Shown piece by piece: positions 1 through 10,723 of a DNA stretch of 64,000 bases (position 1 is the first letter of the stretch; the number at the start of each line of letters is the position of its first letter). Source of the stretch: Tanypteryx hageni (lineage: Eukaryota > Arthropoda > Insecta > Odonata > Petaluridae); the NCBI GenBank assembly GCA_028673005.1, contig CM054118.1, forward strand, positions 85,499,855 through 85,563,854, written 5' to 3'. The notes under the pieces were generated by a model. That model saw only the letters and a list, made by a program, of their open reading frames with translations. It was not told where the DNA came from and ran no database searches. The position numbers were made by a program, and so were the translations under genes.

Positions 1-479
1 CACTTCATTCCTTTGCCAATACAACCTTTTAGGTCCAGAGTTCGAATCTAGAGTGATTCTAACTAATTTTAAAGTGCGATTTTCTAATGCCCGAAACTGA
101 TTCCAATGCTTTCCTTATGGAGGATAGGGGTGGCGGAAAACCCCCTAAAAATGAAAGTATTTAATATTTATTTTGAAATTTTTAAATGTTTTTCTCTTTT
201 AATTTTTCCCATTTAAATAACACGGGAACGAGCGTATTGTTAGATTAACAATCTGCTTGACAACAGTTATAAACAATACCTAATATTAACTAAAAGAAAT
301 GACATATACTTAATATAAACTAAAGTAGGGAATAAAGAAACACTAAGGTTATTCAAAGAAGGGCAATCACCAAAAAAAATATAAATCGGGCTAATAAAAA
401 GATGGGAAGACAAGAAATATGGCATACCATTAAGTACTACAATAAAAATTAATCTGGTTTCATTACTTGGTTTTATTCT

Positions 480-550
480 CAAATCTTCCTCAATATATTT
501 TGTTTTAACTTAAAACCCGAGCAACGCCGGGTAATTTTAGCTAGTACCAA
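480..550 (-). mobile_element. Terminal fragment of a TACTAGCT...CCCGGCG repeat family
   Basis: Read on the minus strand this begins TACTAGCTAAAATTACCCGG and continues CGTTGCTCGGG. The same start (TACTAGCTGAAAGTACCCGG, then CGAAGCCCGAG) is at 55248 on the plus strand, so this is a dispersed repeat with a conserved end. The match decays within about 40 bp. I do not assign it to a named superfamily. No coding sequence is seen in 1-480. Confidence 0.45.
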
Positions 551-1306
551 ATAATTTCGATGACAGTATTACATCGCATTATCATAAGAATCTGTTGCTG
601 CTTCTAAGGCATTTAGTGCTTGGCAGAAGTTTATATTAAATTAATCAATCCTTCTACTCATTAAATATCGGTATTTTAAGCGTTTAACTTGGTCTACTGG
701 CGAGTTTTCATTATCTGACCAACACCAAGTTTGTAATTTGAAGTGGGGTGCTCTTCGATGTAGCCTTTCTTATTGTTAGAGAGGAATGGAGCGGGATTAA
801 TCATATTTAAGGACAGACAGAAGAAAAGTATGGAATATTGAAGAGTAATACAGGTGAAAAATCTGTGGCTGTCTACAGTATTTGTTTAGATGCATATGTG
901 TGTATGTGTGTGTGTGTGCGAACATTCCTTTGTGAATAGGAAAACATAGAGGCTCATAGGGGATAAAGGGCCAAGTTATATGATGCAGGTAGGCGTAGAA
1001 AAACTGAAATGCTGGAAGTAAACCGTGATTACATATACACTTTCCTAGTTGACCGTAAAAAATGCCGTTGGTCGTGCATTTTCTTAGAAATCGAGAGATA
1101 CTAAATTATAGGAAAAGTACATATTTCACTATTCTTTCACAAATTATTTCGAAATATAATTAAATTTTGATTTTCGAATTGTTAATCACTATCGAAAATG
1201 TTTTCCTGTCCAAATACAAAAAAACAATAATCTAATAATTTTTTGTCACTAAAAATTTACTTTACAATTTATAATATAAATTTATAACCTTGACTTTATA
1301 TATACT

Positions 1307-1309
<3 letters not shown>

Positions 1310-1367
<58 letters not shown>
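1310..1367. repeat. (TA)n microsatellite
   Basis: An almost pure TA tract of nearly 60 bp that directly abuts the Penelope-like fragment at 1368. The homologous fragment at 37824 also starts directly after a long TA tract, so the TA tract may be part of, or the preferred target of, that element. Confidence 0.95.
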
Positions 1368-1369
<2 letters not shown>

Positions 1370-1545
1370 ATGTCAACAAGGTGTTGGGATGAGGAAACCC
1401 AGTGAGCACTCACCAATCAGACGACTTCAGGTTGGCGAGGCTCCGGGGATGTCGAAGCGACACACGTAAAATAACACAAAAACACAGAAACATCACAAAC
1501 GTAAAGCTTTCGGAACTACTCCTTCTTCAGCTACAGAGAGAGAAT
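1368..1545 (-). mobile_element. Penelope-like element terminal fragment (tentative)
   Basis: On the minus strand this holds CTGAAGA, a short GGA/TCC hairpin and GAAAGC (1507-1530), then a stretch with GTGAGTGCTCACTGGG and AACACCTTGTTGACATCC running into (TA)n. A diverged copy of the last part is at 37850-37925, also next to (TA)n. A CTGANGA/GAAA hairpin beside microsatellite DNA is what I would expect of Penelope-like pseudo-LTRs, which are known to carry hammerhead ribozymes. No reverse transcriptase or GIY-YIG domain is visible nearby, so this is an isolated end. Confidence 0.45.
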
Positions 1546-1829
1546 ATATATATATATATATTATATACATCCATACACACACGAGTAGTTGGTGCTTGCA
1601 TACTGCGAGCGCTTAAAAATATCTAACCACCGCGATCTCCATGTCAGCAGCATTTGAGTCTCGCTGAGCCAATAGATATAAGATAATAAACTGCAAAAGT
1701 TCTCGAAGAATATTTTTCATTTTCTGCGAATTTAGGAACCTATCCGAAAATTTCAAATTCTCTGGCAATCGGCTCGCGTCCAAGCTTTCGTATTTCAAGT
1801 TTCGTGCCTCAGATCAAGTTGCTATGCTT

Positions 1830-2210
1830 CCGTTTAAACTGCCACAATCAAAATAATAATGCAGCTGCAGACAAGGTTTATATAGATAAAATAGCGTCAG
1901 AAATTGACCAGGTCACGCTTTAGTGAGCACAGAAGCGGTTTTACAAGAAAAATGCAACTTAGAAATCACACGCGAACTTGAAGCCCAAGCGCGAGTGCAC
2001 GACTGATAACGCAAAAAAGACGATACCTTGTATCAATCGCAGAAAATAGCCGCACAAAATCGGATTTCGACAAATCTATATCAGTAATTCACGCAATTCG
2101 ATGGTTAAGCAGTGCCTGGGAGGAAATTTCCCGAGAAAATATTGGGAAGTGCTTCCGACGAGCAGGTTTCCAATGCCAAACGGAAGAATCAATTGAGGAA
2201 GAGACGCGTC
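1830..2210 (+). pseudogene. pogo/Tigger-type DDE transposase remnant
   Basis: The frame through 2085-2190 reads SVIHAIRWLSSAWEEIS, then ENIGKCFRRAGF. This matches the C-terminal part of pogo/Tigger (CENP-B/jerky-related) transposases, where the catalytic domain is followed by an A-I-x-W-(5-6)-A-W-x-x-(V/I)-(S) helix and an x-x-N-C-F-R-(K/R)-A-G-F motif. The frame opens at about 1951 but has an internal stop after some ten codons. Further upstream (1830-1895) only scraps resembling the L-P-P-N...L-Q-P-L-D-Q-G segment remain, frameshifted. Catalytic residues and the DNA-binding N-terminus are not recognisable, so this is a dead fragment. Two pogo-like non-autonomous elements lie at 23846 and 31629. 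Confidence 0.7.
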
Positions 2211-2439
2211 TATCTTTTCTCATCTTTACAATATTCAGAGTGATAATTATAATAATTATTCATGAGGATGTACGCCTGAAGTTGTTCTGGAAGAAATTCT
2301 TTAATAAATGGAAGGACCACTCCGTAATGAAGAATTTGCAGTGAAAGGGACGATATTGAGGGTGATGGCGTAGGTAGGGTAGGTGACGATAATGTTAGCC
2401 AACCCCAATCCCACAAAGATGGAGTGTTCAAGACACTTA

Positions 2440-3343
2440 ATTAAGTATCAGTGTAATTGCCCGCTAAAAATGACGGGTATAAACGGATGAAGTATCAAAT
2501 TAAAATTAAGACACTTCCAATTTCCTACTCCCCCTCTCTTATCCTCCCTCTTTCCCTCCCATTCTTCCTCCTCTCTAATCCTCCGTCTTTTCCATCCATT
2601 CTCCCTCCCTCTCTCCTTCTCACTTTCCCCTAAAAATACAGATTTCTCTCTCAGTGTGATATATAAAAAATACTACATAGAAAATGACATTAGAAAAAAC
2701 AAGAGGCGAATGGAAAATACTAGCACAAAGTAAGAACCGTCTAAATACTGAGAGAGAGAGAGAGAAGGAGAGGGAGAAAGGGAGAGAGATAGAGATAGAG
2801 ATAGGGAGTGAGAGAGAAGTAATACCTAAAAGAGTAAGGTATTGTGTGTTAAGGGTTGGTAGTCAGGGAATAAGCGGGGTGGGGGGAGAGGGGAGGTATT
2901 GTTCAGATTGGAGGGGGTGATCGAACTGGTCTGTGCGTGTGGAAGGGAGGGAAGTGACGGAACAAGAAATACGATCACTCGCATTGGAATCAGCGTGTCC
3001 TTGGCCAGGAATGATTGCGTAACTATTGGGTGATAACACTTGGAATTTCTTGAGTACTTCCTCATGAAGTTAGGTTTTATTGCTTAAACAGTATTTCTTA
3101 AAAAATTTCGTTAATATTTTATAGCAACAGAATCCTTATTACTTTCCTGTAACTTGCCATACGCTGTCTCATGACTAGAATGTGCAAGTTGATGTGATAG
3201 AAAAGTGTTTTGAGGCACTTATTTTAGGAAACACGTATCTAAGCATCCCTCGGGCGATAAGGGTTGTGTACTATTGGGTTATAAGTATATCAGTGAGTGC
3301 GTGTGCAATAATTTCAGGTTTGTTACAATACGATATTTCGTAT
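2440..3343. other. No gene seen; low-complexity tracts
   Basis: A pyrimidine-rich run at about 2520-2630 is followed by a GA-rich microsatellite at 2749-2819 and a G-rich patch at 2876-2935. Short open frames across these runs are compositional artefacts and match nothing I know. Confidence 0.8.
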
Positions 3344-3784
3344 TTAACCCGGCGGGGCTGACTCGGGCCTGCGAGACTAACTTGATTTTTGTTTCCTTGA
3401 TGTAAACTAAATAGATGCCAACATTTGCATCGCTACACACTCAGTACACCAGTAATATAACATCATTACTATCAAAGTATTCACGCATACTTAATATTTA
3501 TTGTGAAAATTTATATGTAAGTAATTAAGGGTATTTTTGGCACTTATTATGTATTTGTAAAATACCTTAAGCAATAGTTTTTTCAGACGTGAGTTTATTC
3601 AACGAAAAAGATCAGGAAAGAATTAGAAATGTATCCACATGTCATCAAAATATCCCTAAAGCTGACTGAAAGTTATCAAGTATTTTTTTCAAAAATCGCA
3701 TTATTAAATTAAATTTTAAAAGGAACTACAGACTCAGTGCCAGCGGTGGTGTCTGTGTATGGATCTCCTGCTCCGCCGGGCTAA
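3344..3784. mobile_element. MITE with TTAACCCGGCGGGGC ends, possibly piggyBac-like
   Basis: The left end reads TTAACCCGGCGGGGC. The right end, reverse-complemented, reads TTAGCCCGGCGGAGC, 13 of 15 matching. With TTAA (left) and CTAA (right) at the outer edges this fits the TTAA target duplication of piggyBac-type elements. The roughly 440-bp interior is AT-rich and non-coding. Family assignment rests only on the ends. Confidence 0.45.
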
Positions 3785-4309
3785 GTTATTTTCATAATTG
3801 GCAGGATCTGAGAGCAACATTAATAAAATTCAAATATTAGTTTTATCTCATGAGTAAAATTAACTTCTGATTATGAATAGATCTAAATATCTGTTTTGAT
3901 TAAATTTCTGTGAGGCTACAATATTTGTAATATTCAATAAATAGATAAATATATAATAAATAATGTATCCAAAGTAAATGATGTGGTATAAAAATCAAAC
4001 AATGTTGAGCTGTATTTAAAAAATATACTAATTATTATCAAAGTGAAACTTTGAACACAATCCTAGTGGCCATGGCGTTATATGCTCCTCATGCTTAACT
4101 GGCTGTACCGACAGCAATATTTGTTTAAACATAACTGAATAAAGTAAAGAAATCGAGTCGCGTCCATAATCTTGCAATTGCCAGGCACTGCCTTAACAAG
4201 CTATGTTACTCCGATAGCCATAATTTTTTTGGAAAAACAATCATCAGTGGTTATTACCAATTACAGTTCCTAAATTAATATAAAAGTATAAAAACAAACA
4301 ATATACCAC

Positions 4310-4380
4310 AAAAGAATCACTACTGATGACGGCCGCTTTGTAGCCGAAATGCCCATCTGGTTTTTCCAACCTTTTTAAGA
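4310..4380 (+). mobile_element. Hammerhead-like hairpin motif, probable Penelope-like remnant
   Basis: CTGATGA (4323-4329) is followed by one unpaired C, a GGC/GCC stem (4331-4333 with 4443-style spacing to 4343-4345), GAAA (4346-4349), a short A-T-G/C-A-T stem (4349-4351 with 4354-4356) and C4357. The flanks can form a further helix: 4319-4322 with 4358-4361, then 4314-4316 with 4364-4366. This is the topology of a type I hammerhead, except for the extra base before stem II. Similar motifs are at 1508, 19631 and 21230. Activity is unproven. Confidence 0.4.
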
Positions 4381-4729
4381 TTATTGGAAGAATATAAATT
4401 TCCATTTTAATCACAGCCTAACTTCTCCATTGAGACACTGTCATGTTAATATAAGCGGCTAAAATGTTCAGATGGTGCTTGGATTAAAAATAGATTGAAT
4501 AAGTAATAATGAGTAAATATCATCTTAGTGTCAGTGAAATAAACCGTAATGCTTATATATCAATAGATAAAAATATTTAAAACCTGGCGTTATATTCTGA
4601 ACTTTGCCTTGCCACAAGAAAACAAAGCCTCTAAAAAGATTTTCCTCAAAGTAAAAGGTAATAATAATCTTAATATTTTTACTTTTGATGCCTCATTTGA
4701 ATAATGTAGTACGTAATAATATTTTTGTT

Positions 4730-5339
4730 AGGCGTTCTTTACCAATGGACGGTAGTAGCGGAACGCCTTATAGGCACGTCTCGTCCGTCCGTCTGTCGCG
4801 ACTTTCAATTCCTGAATAACAGGTTTTGATTAAGTAGGAGTGATCCTTAGTAAAATTTGTCGCCGAATTTTGATTTTGAACTGCACCTGCCTACTAGAAC
4901 TTTCACTTTATTTACTCACACGCGTATCTCGTTAAATGCCATCCGCCAAGCAAAAATTAAATGCCATATTTTTGTCTGCCTAGCTCTATTATAATCTGTG
5001 AATTTTTCGAATAGAGGGTAACGTTTTCCTCAAAAAAATTCCGCGAGACAACATAATTACGACTTATAGATTCAGAAGTGCAAATTTGAGAAAATCCCAG
5101 CATAGCATCAAATATTTTGTTTGCGACAATTCTTTAGGCAAACAATAAAGGTAATATTCTTCTCTTCCAAGCTCTTATATGATCTGTGAGATATAGAGTA
5201 AATGTGTATTCGAATAAATATTTGTGACAAAAAAGCTCGCGAGAGCACATAATTACGACTTATTGTTTCGGAGGTTGAAATTCGAGAACCACCCAATCTT
5301 TTGATACCGTTTTGTACGTAAATCCCATAAAAAACGCCT
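4730..5339. mobile_element. Repeat family D, copy 1
   Basis: Homologous along its length to 14069-14527. Shared blocks include GCGGAACGCCTTA, CGTCTCGTCCGTCCGTC and GCTCTTATATGATCTGTGAG. The ends form an imperfect inverted repeat, AGGCGTTCTTTA on the left and AGGCGTTTTTTA on the right (reverse complement). This copy also has an internal duplication: the segment with ACATAATTACGACTTAT at about 4980-5100 recurs at about 5165-5290. No coding capacity is seen. The class is unknown; short ends and lack of coding fit a MITE. Confidence 0.55.
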
Positions 5340-7106
5340 CTGAAGTCTCTATATATTCCATATATGAAGTATTGCTTTTCTTCTTGTTATATTAATACTG
5401 TCGCTTAATTCAGTGGATAAGAAACTACAATAACAGTCATGGAGCCTTTTACCCTGCATCGTTTAACGATGTCTGACTATCCGAGTTGCCAAACATCTGA
5501 ATACCAGAGACGAAAACCTCGTGGATCATGTCGCAGAGAAGAGAGTACCAAATAAAAAATATTCGACGCATAAATTTGGACGCATCATTAGGCCGAGAGA
5601 TTATTGATGCAAGTAAATTAGTTCAAGTTGTTAATTTTCGAAAAATTTCTAATTAAAATGTAAAAAATGAATTTGATACTCATGTAACCCCCGCCGTGCA
5701 CGGGATCGCCAAGCGCGTATGAACTATGTGAGACCAAGATCGCCGTGCGCAGCATTCGGTTCGCATTAACGAGGCTTTCCGAAATGCCTCTAGGGTGTCG
5801 TACGCATCCGAAAACGCCCGAACGTCGCCAATAACTCAACATTAACTTTTATTATTAGATTAATTTTACAATTACATACTGCCCTATATATATTTGTCAA
5901 AATTTTTATAGCAATTTCAAACTTTGATTTTCTGGAATCGACCATAATGTCCTACTAGAGCGGACTGCTACTAAAACATTACACGCATTCTCTTACTACT
6001 AAAATATTAAGAGAGAGAGAGAGAAAGAGAAAGAAAGAGAGAGAGAGAGGGAGAGAGAAGCAGCTTGACTATAATGTGATACATTACTCTGCTCGGGAAT
6101 TTTGCAGCCGATGGACCAAGGGGTCATCGCAACATTTAATTCCTACTATCCACAGTGAAGTTTAGCACGCATCATTGATGCCACGGAAAGATTCACCGAT
6201 ATAAATGCAAAAAATTGGCTGAATTTGCAATTTTCTATCGCTCCCCTTTACTTTCATCCTATTTTTCTCTTCGTATTCAATCTAGCTGCACTCGCCTCCA
6301 AAATCTTTTCCATTTACCAAGTTTCGACTTTCCATCTCCCAACGCTCTCTCTTTTGACCGCCTCCCGTTTGCTTTTATGTAATTCCTTACTGGTTTCACT
6401 TCCGAATCTTGACATTTTCTCACCCATTTCTTTCCGTACTCAACTTTCTACTATGTAACCTTCATTTCCCTAATTTCTGACGCCGTTCTATTATGATCAT
6501 TACTGTTAGTGTTAATATTGTTGTGTCATTTTATTATATTTTCTATTTATTTTATCGTTACATTATTTGTTACTTTTATGTTTCAATTTAATTGCCCTCT
6601 GTGCTGTTTTTGGAACTATATATATATATATATAATGAGTAAATAAATAAATAAACAATAAATCAATAATAAATAAATAAATAAACGAATAAATAAATAA
6701 CTAAATTTGAACAGCTATTGATAATTTTGGAGAGGCATGTCAACCATGATCGGAGACTTGTAATTTCAACTAATTTAAAAATGAAATTTTATTGAAGGGT
6801 AAAAATGAAACTAAGAGATTGAAAGAATACATCGGTTACTCCTCTTCAAAGGATTCTAGATCCACAAAATTTGTACCTTTTCTAGCCATTTTTTAAACAG
6901 CTCGATCCTGAAAATTTGGCTTCTCCAAGTCATAGGATTCAATAGATATCGCTGAAAAGGACGGAAGGACAGATAAACCGAATACATAATCGACTTAAAA
7001 AAAGCACTAGAAATTAAAAGTTGGAAAAATTAATGGCCACTGATGTGAATGCCGATGAAGAAGCATAGAAACCTAAAGATGAAGAGCAGAAAATACCTGA
7101 ATTAGC
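5340..7106. other. No gene seen; microsatellites and possible retroelement scraps
   Basis: This holds a GC-richer patch at 5690-5845 of unknown origin, a GA microsatellite at 6010-6060, a short TA run at about 6617-6635 and an (AATA)n-like tract at about 6636-6705. The stretch 7040-7400 contains a partial reading frame (A-K-I-L-K-A-A-E-L-L-N-E-K) on either side of the SINE at 7120, which could be an old coding sequence, but I do not recognise it. Confidence 0.6.
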
Positions 7107-7275
7107 ATGAAAGGGAATGATTTCGAAACGAGAAAAAAGTCTGCTGTGACCGGGAATCGAACCTGAGTCTTCCACTTTCCGGGCGGATATTCTACCACTG
7201 AACTATCGTAACAGATCGATTTTCTCGTCTCTATAGGATCTTTGGATCGCTTAATTCCATCAATGAAAGGGAATG
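7107..7275 (-). mobile_element. tRNA-derived SINE-like insertion with 13-bp target duplication
   Basis: The 13-mer ATGAAAGGGAATG occurs at 7107-7119 and again at 7263-7275, bracketing 143 bp. On the minus strand the bracketed DNA contains a tRNA-like core: A-box TAGTTCAGTGGTAG, a D stem, an anticodon stem TCCGC/GTGGA with loop CCGGAAA, and B-box GGTTCGATTCC. The acceptor stem pairs only partly and position 33 is C instead of T, so this is not a functional tRNA. The polymerase III promoter boxes plus the long direct repeat point to LINE-mediated insertion of a SINE. Confidence 0.7.
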
Positions 7276-7890
7276 GCAAAGATCCTAAAAGCAGCAGAGC
7301 TTCTCAATGAAAAGATTGGGCTGGAAGATCCTGTCTATCAAAGAACCATGAAAATTAAGAGATCTGTTGACGATGACATGGCTTCCTAAGTGCACCTTTA
7401 TAAAATCATGAATTACAAAGGGAAACCCAAATTACAGGTTTAATCAAGCCATCAACTTCAGCCTCTGCCCAACCTCTCTCATCCTCTGCAAGCAGGTCCA
7501 CAAATTAATGTCTCCTCTTCAGAAATTGAACCCGTCACCAAAGTTATCTTTACAGTCATTTTTTGGTAATTTCCTGTCATCTTCAACTTTTTGTCTTAAT
7601 GCCTTTTTTAACTTTTATAATACTTTTACATTGATTTTAGTTATGATATTATTTCACTGCATAAATTTATGTAACTTATTATTGGAATGTTTTGCTCGTT
7701 TCTTTATATTATTTAAGGGATATTAAAATTAAAATTTCATAGCTCAGTGGTTATTATTTATATTTTTTTTTTGTTTTGGCATCCAATGCTCTGTAACGTA
7801 GCCCCATTTTTGCTATTAAATCAATACCCTGTGGTGCGCGATCTTTGGCCAGAACGTATTCCCCGCGTTCGGCTGGAGTTAACTGTGAGT

Positions 7891-7897
7891 GTATATG

Positions 7898-7967
<70 letters not shown>
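7891..7967. repeat. (TA)n microsatellite
   Basis: Two long TA runs separated by GTG. The tract is almost self-complementary and could extrude as a cruciform. Confidence 0.95.
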
Positions 7968-7971
<4 letters not shown>

Positions 7972-7974
7972 AAG

Positions 7975-8175
7975 TTTGACGCAGACCGGTGTATTATCTG
8001 AATAATCCACCAAGGACCGGTAAAAATCAATTTTAAACCAGCAATCATTTAACAGTGTAACACTTGAGCAACTGAAAACACAAGGCCTTCATTAACCAGT
8101 GCTGCCCATTTTATGAGAAAAATGGAATATAACGGACCGGCCGATACTGAACCGCGGACCGGTGCTTGAGAAACG
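7975..8175. mobile_element. Possible hAT (Charlie-type) fragment
   Basis: Repeated GACCGGT motifs (7986, 8014) and GCGGACCGGTGCTTGAGAAA at the right edge resemble sub-terminal sequence of Charlie-like hAT elements, in which GGACCGG repeats lie near GAGAAC-type ends. No terminal repeat pair or target duplication could be placed. Confidence 0.25.
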
Positions 8176-8391
8176 TCGACGTAGAGAACGATACAAAAAT
8201 GTTTTTGCTTTAATAAATAAACTTTGGATCCATGCCTTGCTGTTCAGGAAAGCCAAAATTTCACTTTCGCTAAACAAGCTGATCTACATGTTTGAACCAT
8301 CCAAATGCTGAATTATAGTCCTCATGCGTAAATGTAGTTCGGGTGATCAATTCAACATATAATAAGGGGTACAATTAAGATGATAGAAATT

Positions 8392-8397
8392 TTTATT
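8392..8397 (-). terminator. Polyadenylation signal of the cuticle-like gene
   Basis: AATAAA on the minus strand, about 365 bp past the stop codon at 8762-8764. It is the first canonical signal I see downstream, so the 3' UTR would be roughly 380-400 nt. Confidence 0.6.
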
Positions 8398-8761
8398 GGC
8401 CAAACAACTTCTTCGGACGCGACCCGAGAGAAGGGAGCGGACGGAGCCGCTCAATCCTCAAAGCGTCGCATCTTCGGACATTTGCATAGACAGACAGTTT
8501 GAATGAGTCTCGAATGTCATTTCGCGAATCTTTCCTCGATTTGACCGGGGTAGTTGGAGAGGGAGCGTGAAATCCAAAATGAGGAGATGATCGGGGAATC
8601 CTATTCGTCCTTCAATCCGCAAATCCGTCAACGTTGTCATCAGAAGGCTCCATCTGGGCGGTGGTGCGATGGTGCTGCGGCGCGTCTCGGTGCCGCCGGA
8701 GGGACTTCGGAGGCCGCTCGCGAGGCCCTTCAGGAGCGGAGGCGGTCGTGCAGTCGTTTTC

Positions 8762-10257
8762 TTATTCCATCTTCTCTTGCTTGGGCATCACCGGCATGGC
8801 GGCGGCATATGGATAGGCGACGGGTGCCGAACCATACGGGTAGCCGTAGTAACCACCCATGGGGACGGGAAAGGAACCAACGGGATGAGTGGCGGTGTAG
8901 GCGACCACGGGCTTACCGACCATCGAGCCCATTCCCGGATGGATGGGGACACCACCCATGTAAGGGGTGTGGGCCATGTACGGGTGCGGCACTAGGCCCG
9001 CTTGGTCCACGCTGTAGGCGAAGTTTCCGCCGGAGCGTTCCACCTTGACGACGGATTCAACGGCTGCGGCGGCAGCGATGCAAACGGCGAAGAGGACAAC
9101 TGCGAACTGTACGTCCGGGAAAAAAAGATTCGTTTGATTGGAGGTGATCGATAGTGACCTCGTTGTATTCTCCCATTCGTGACCTAACATAATTTGCCCT
9201 ATGAATCCGAAATAATATACGCTTTTTTAGGGCAATTTCTAGGAAGAATATAAGTATTAATTCAGCGCGACATAAATCAATTGCGACACTAAAAAACGTC
9301 GAACGAACTATTTTACTACTGAACATTATACTAAACCTAATCTAACGTCCTGTACTGCTGTTTCTACTTGAAAGCAATCTGTTAAGAGGATCTTACTGCA
9401 TAGTTTTGATTACGCAAAAAATTCGTAAATTTTATGTTACTTTACTTTCGCTACACATTTAAATTCGTTTGCGCTAAAATATATTTTTGTTGCTGTCATG
9501 ATAAATAAATAAGTAAACTGGCTATGATGTTACGTAGCTCATTTTTTATTCAAGAATTACATAGTTGGTTAGTTAGCCGCCTACAAGAATTGTATAAATT
9601 AATTTGAAACGATTTACATTTAATAAACAATGAATATGATGGAGGAAATTTGGCAGAATTTCATCAATAGAAGCAAAGTTATCATTTCGCACAAAATAGG
9701 AAGTCGAATTAAGTATATACACGCAAAATTAATTTTGGAAGGTTCTACGATTAATTTAGACTTTAGTGTGCACATTTAAGTTTAGACAGCTTCAGTGCAA
9801 AAATTATTTTCGTTAAAGTTTTAATTCTTTATACTTTAATGGCTGAGTTTTTAATATTATTCTAAAAATGCCTATTGATTCTTTCAAAGTAGTACAAATC
9901 TAAAGCAATTATTGTGACTGAAATCTAATCAATTTCGCTTAAAACACCTCTTATGTATAGGTTGAGCAAAAAGCCTCAGAATAAAATTAAATAATAATAA
10001 TCGATCTAAATAAAGCAGAAAAGTTAATCTAATGACGAATAGGTCACTTTAGAAATTTTATCTAACGCTTAACATTCTGCAATAAAGGGTAGGAAAGCTA
10101 CGGTTCTTAACAAAGGCGCGAAATAAAATACTTTGCTGGGCCAAAAAATATCGAGCATTACTCCGCAGATGAAAAAGCTCGGAACCCTATGGCATAAAGT
10201 AAGAGTGGCGGAGACAGATTGCCTGAGAATCTGCAGCAGAATACTCACCACCTTCAT
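8762..10257 (-). CDS. Small secreted cuticle-like protein, two exons
   Basis: Exon 1 is 10257-10249 (ATG AAG GTG, followed by donor GTGAGT). Exon 2 is 9106-8762, preceded by acceptor TACAG and ending in TAG/TGA-type stop at 8764-8762. The intron is phase 0 and about 1.14 kb. The joined product is 117 residues starting MKVFAVVLFAVCIAAAAAVE, a textbook signal peptide (Lys, hydrophobic core, small residues before the cleavage site near residue 18). The mature part begins with a V-V-K-V-E-R-S-G-G-N-F-A-Y-S-V segment, then becomes rich in Pro, Tyr, Gly, Met and Val (repeated P-H-P-Y, Y-M-G-G, Y-G-Y-P-Y) and ends in a short charged tail K-Q-E-K-M-E. No chitin-binding RR consensus or Cys pattern is present. 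A first exon coding only the first few residues of the signal peptide is characteristic of insect cuticular protein genes, and a structural role in cuticle or another extracellular matrix is inferred from that plus composition. The exon is GC-rich against AT-rich flanks. Gene structure is well supported; function is not proven. Confidence 0.85.
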
Positions 10258-10354
10258 GTTGATGCTTGGGGTTTGTTGGTGCGACGTAAAGAGCGAAATA
10301 AGGTTCTGAGATAACTCGACGACTGCAGACGATTTTGGTGGACTCGGGTAGGTT

Positions 10355-10362
10355 CTTATATA
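10355..10362 (-). promoter_or_regulatory. TATA box of the cuticle-like gene
   Basis: TATATAAG on the minus strand lies about 100 bp upstream of the ATG at 10257. Counting about 30 bases on puts the start site near 10325-10332, where a CAGTC (initiator-like) occurs around 10321-10325. This gives a 5' UTR of about 65-75 nt, normal for an insect cuticle gene. Confidence 0.65.
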
Positions 10363-10419
10363 GCAAGCGAATCGCTTCCCATCCCCTAGGAAAGCGGGTG
10401 GGCGAGGTTTGCGGAGATG

Positions 10420-10465
10420 AAGGGGTTGGAGGGTGAAAAGGGGTTGGAGGGTGAAAAGGGGTTTG
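10420..10465. repeat. 18-bp tandem duplication in the promoter
   Basis: GGGGTTGGAGGGTGAAAA is repeated about two and a half times, roughly 60-110 bp upstream of the TATA box at 10355-10362. It may be regulatory or just local slippage. Confidence 0.8.
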
Positions 10466-10689
10466 AGATTCTGCTACATCCCTCGTACTAACGCACAAAC
10501 ACGCGAGCGACCCCCGCACTCCTCCCTCACCTCTCCGATAGGACCGGATGCTACCGCCGTAAAGGAAGAAGGGGCGACCCGCCCCTCCGCGGACAACCCC
10601 TGCCCCGCCCCCATCGCGTAACCGAAGGCTCGACTGCGATGCCCCATCCCCCGCGTTATCCGAGGCGCTCGCTGGGAGACGAGGTTGTC

Positions 10690-10723
10690 GGGGGAGGTAG
10701 GTGGGGGCGTCGGGGGGGGGGGG
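10690..10723 (+). repeat. G-rich run with quadruplex potential
   Basis: Three G-runs (10690-10694, 10703-10707, 10712-10723) close together, the last a run of 12 G that can itself supply two tracts. It lies about 330 bp upstream of the TATA box of the cuticle-like gene. The surrounding 10400-10720 block is GC-rich and non-coding. Confidence 0.6.

Noticed and set aside
1..60. tRNA-like B-box (GAGTTCGAATCT)
   Set aside because: No matching A-box or arms upstream because the window begins there; too little to call.
7140..7205. A functional tRNA gene
   Set aside because: A- and B-boxes and anticodon stem are present, but the acceptor stem is broken, position 33 is C, and flanking 13-bp repeats show a SINE.
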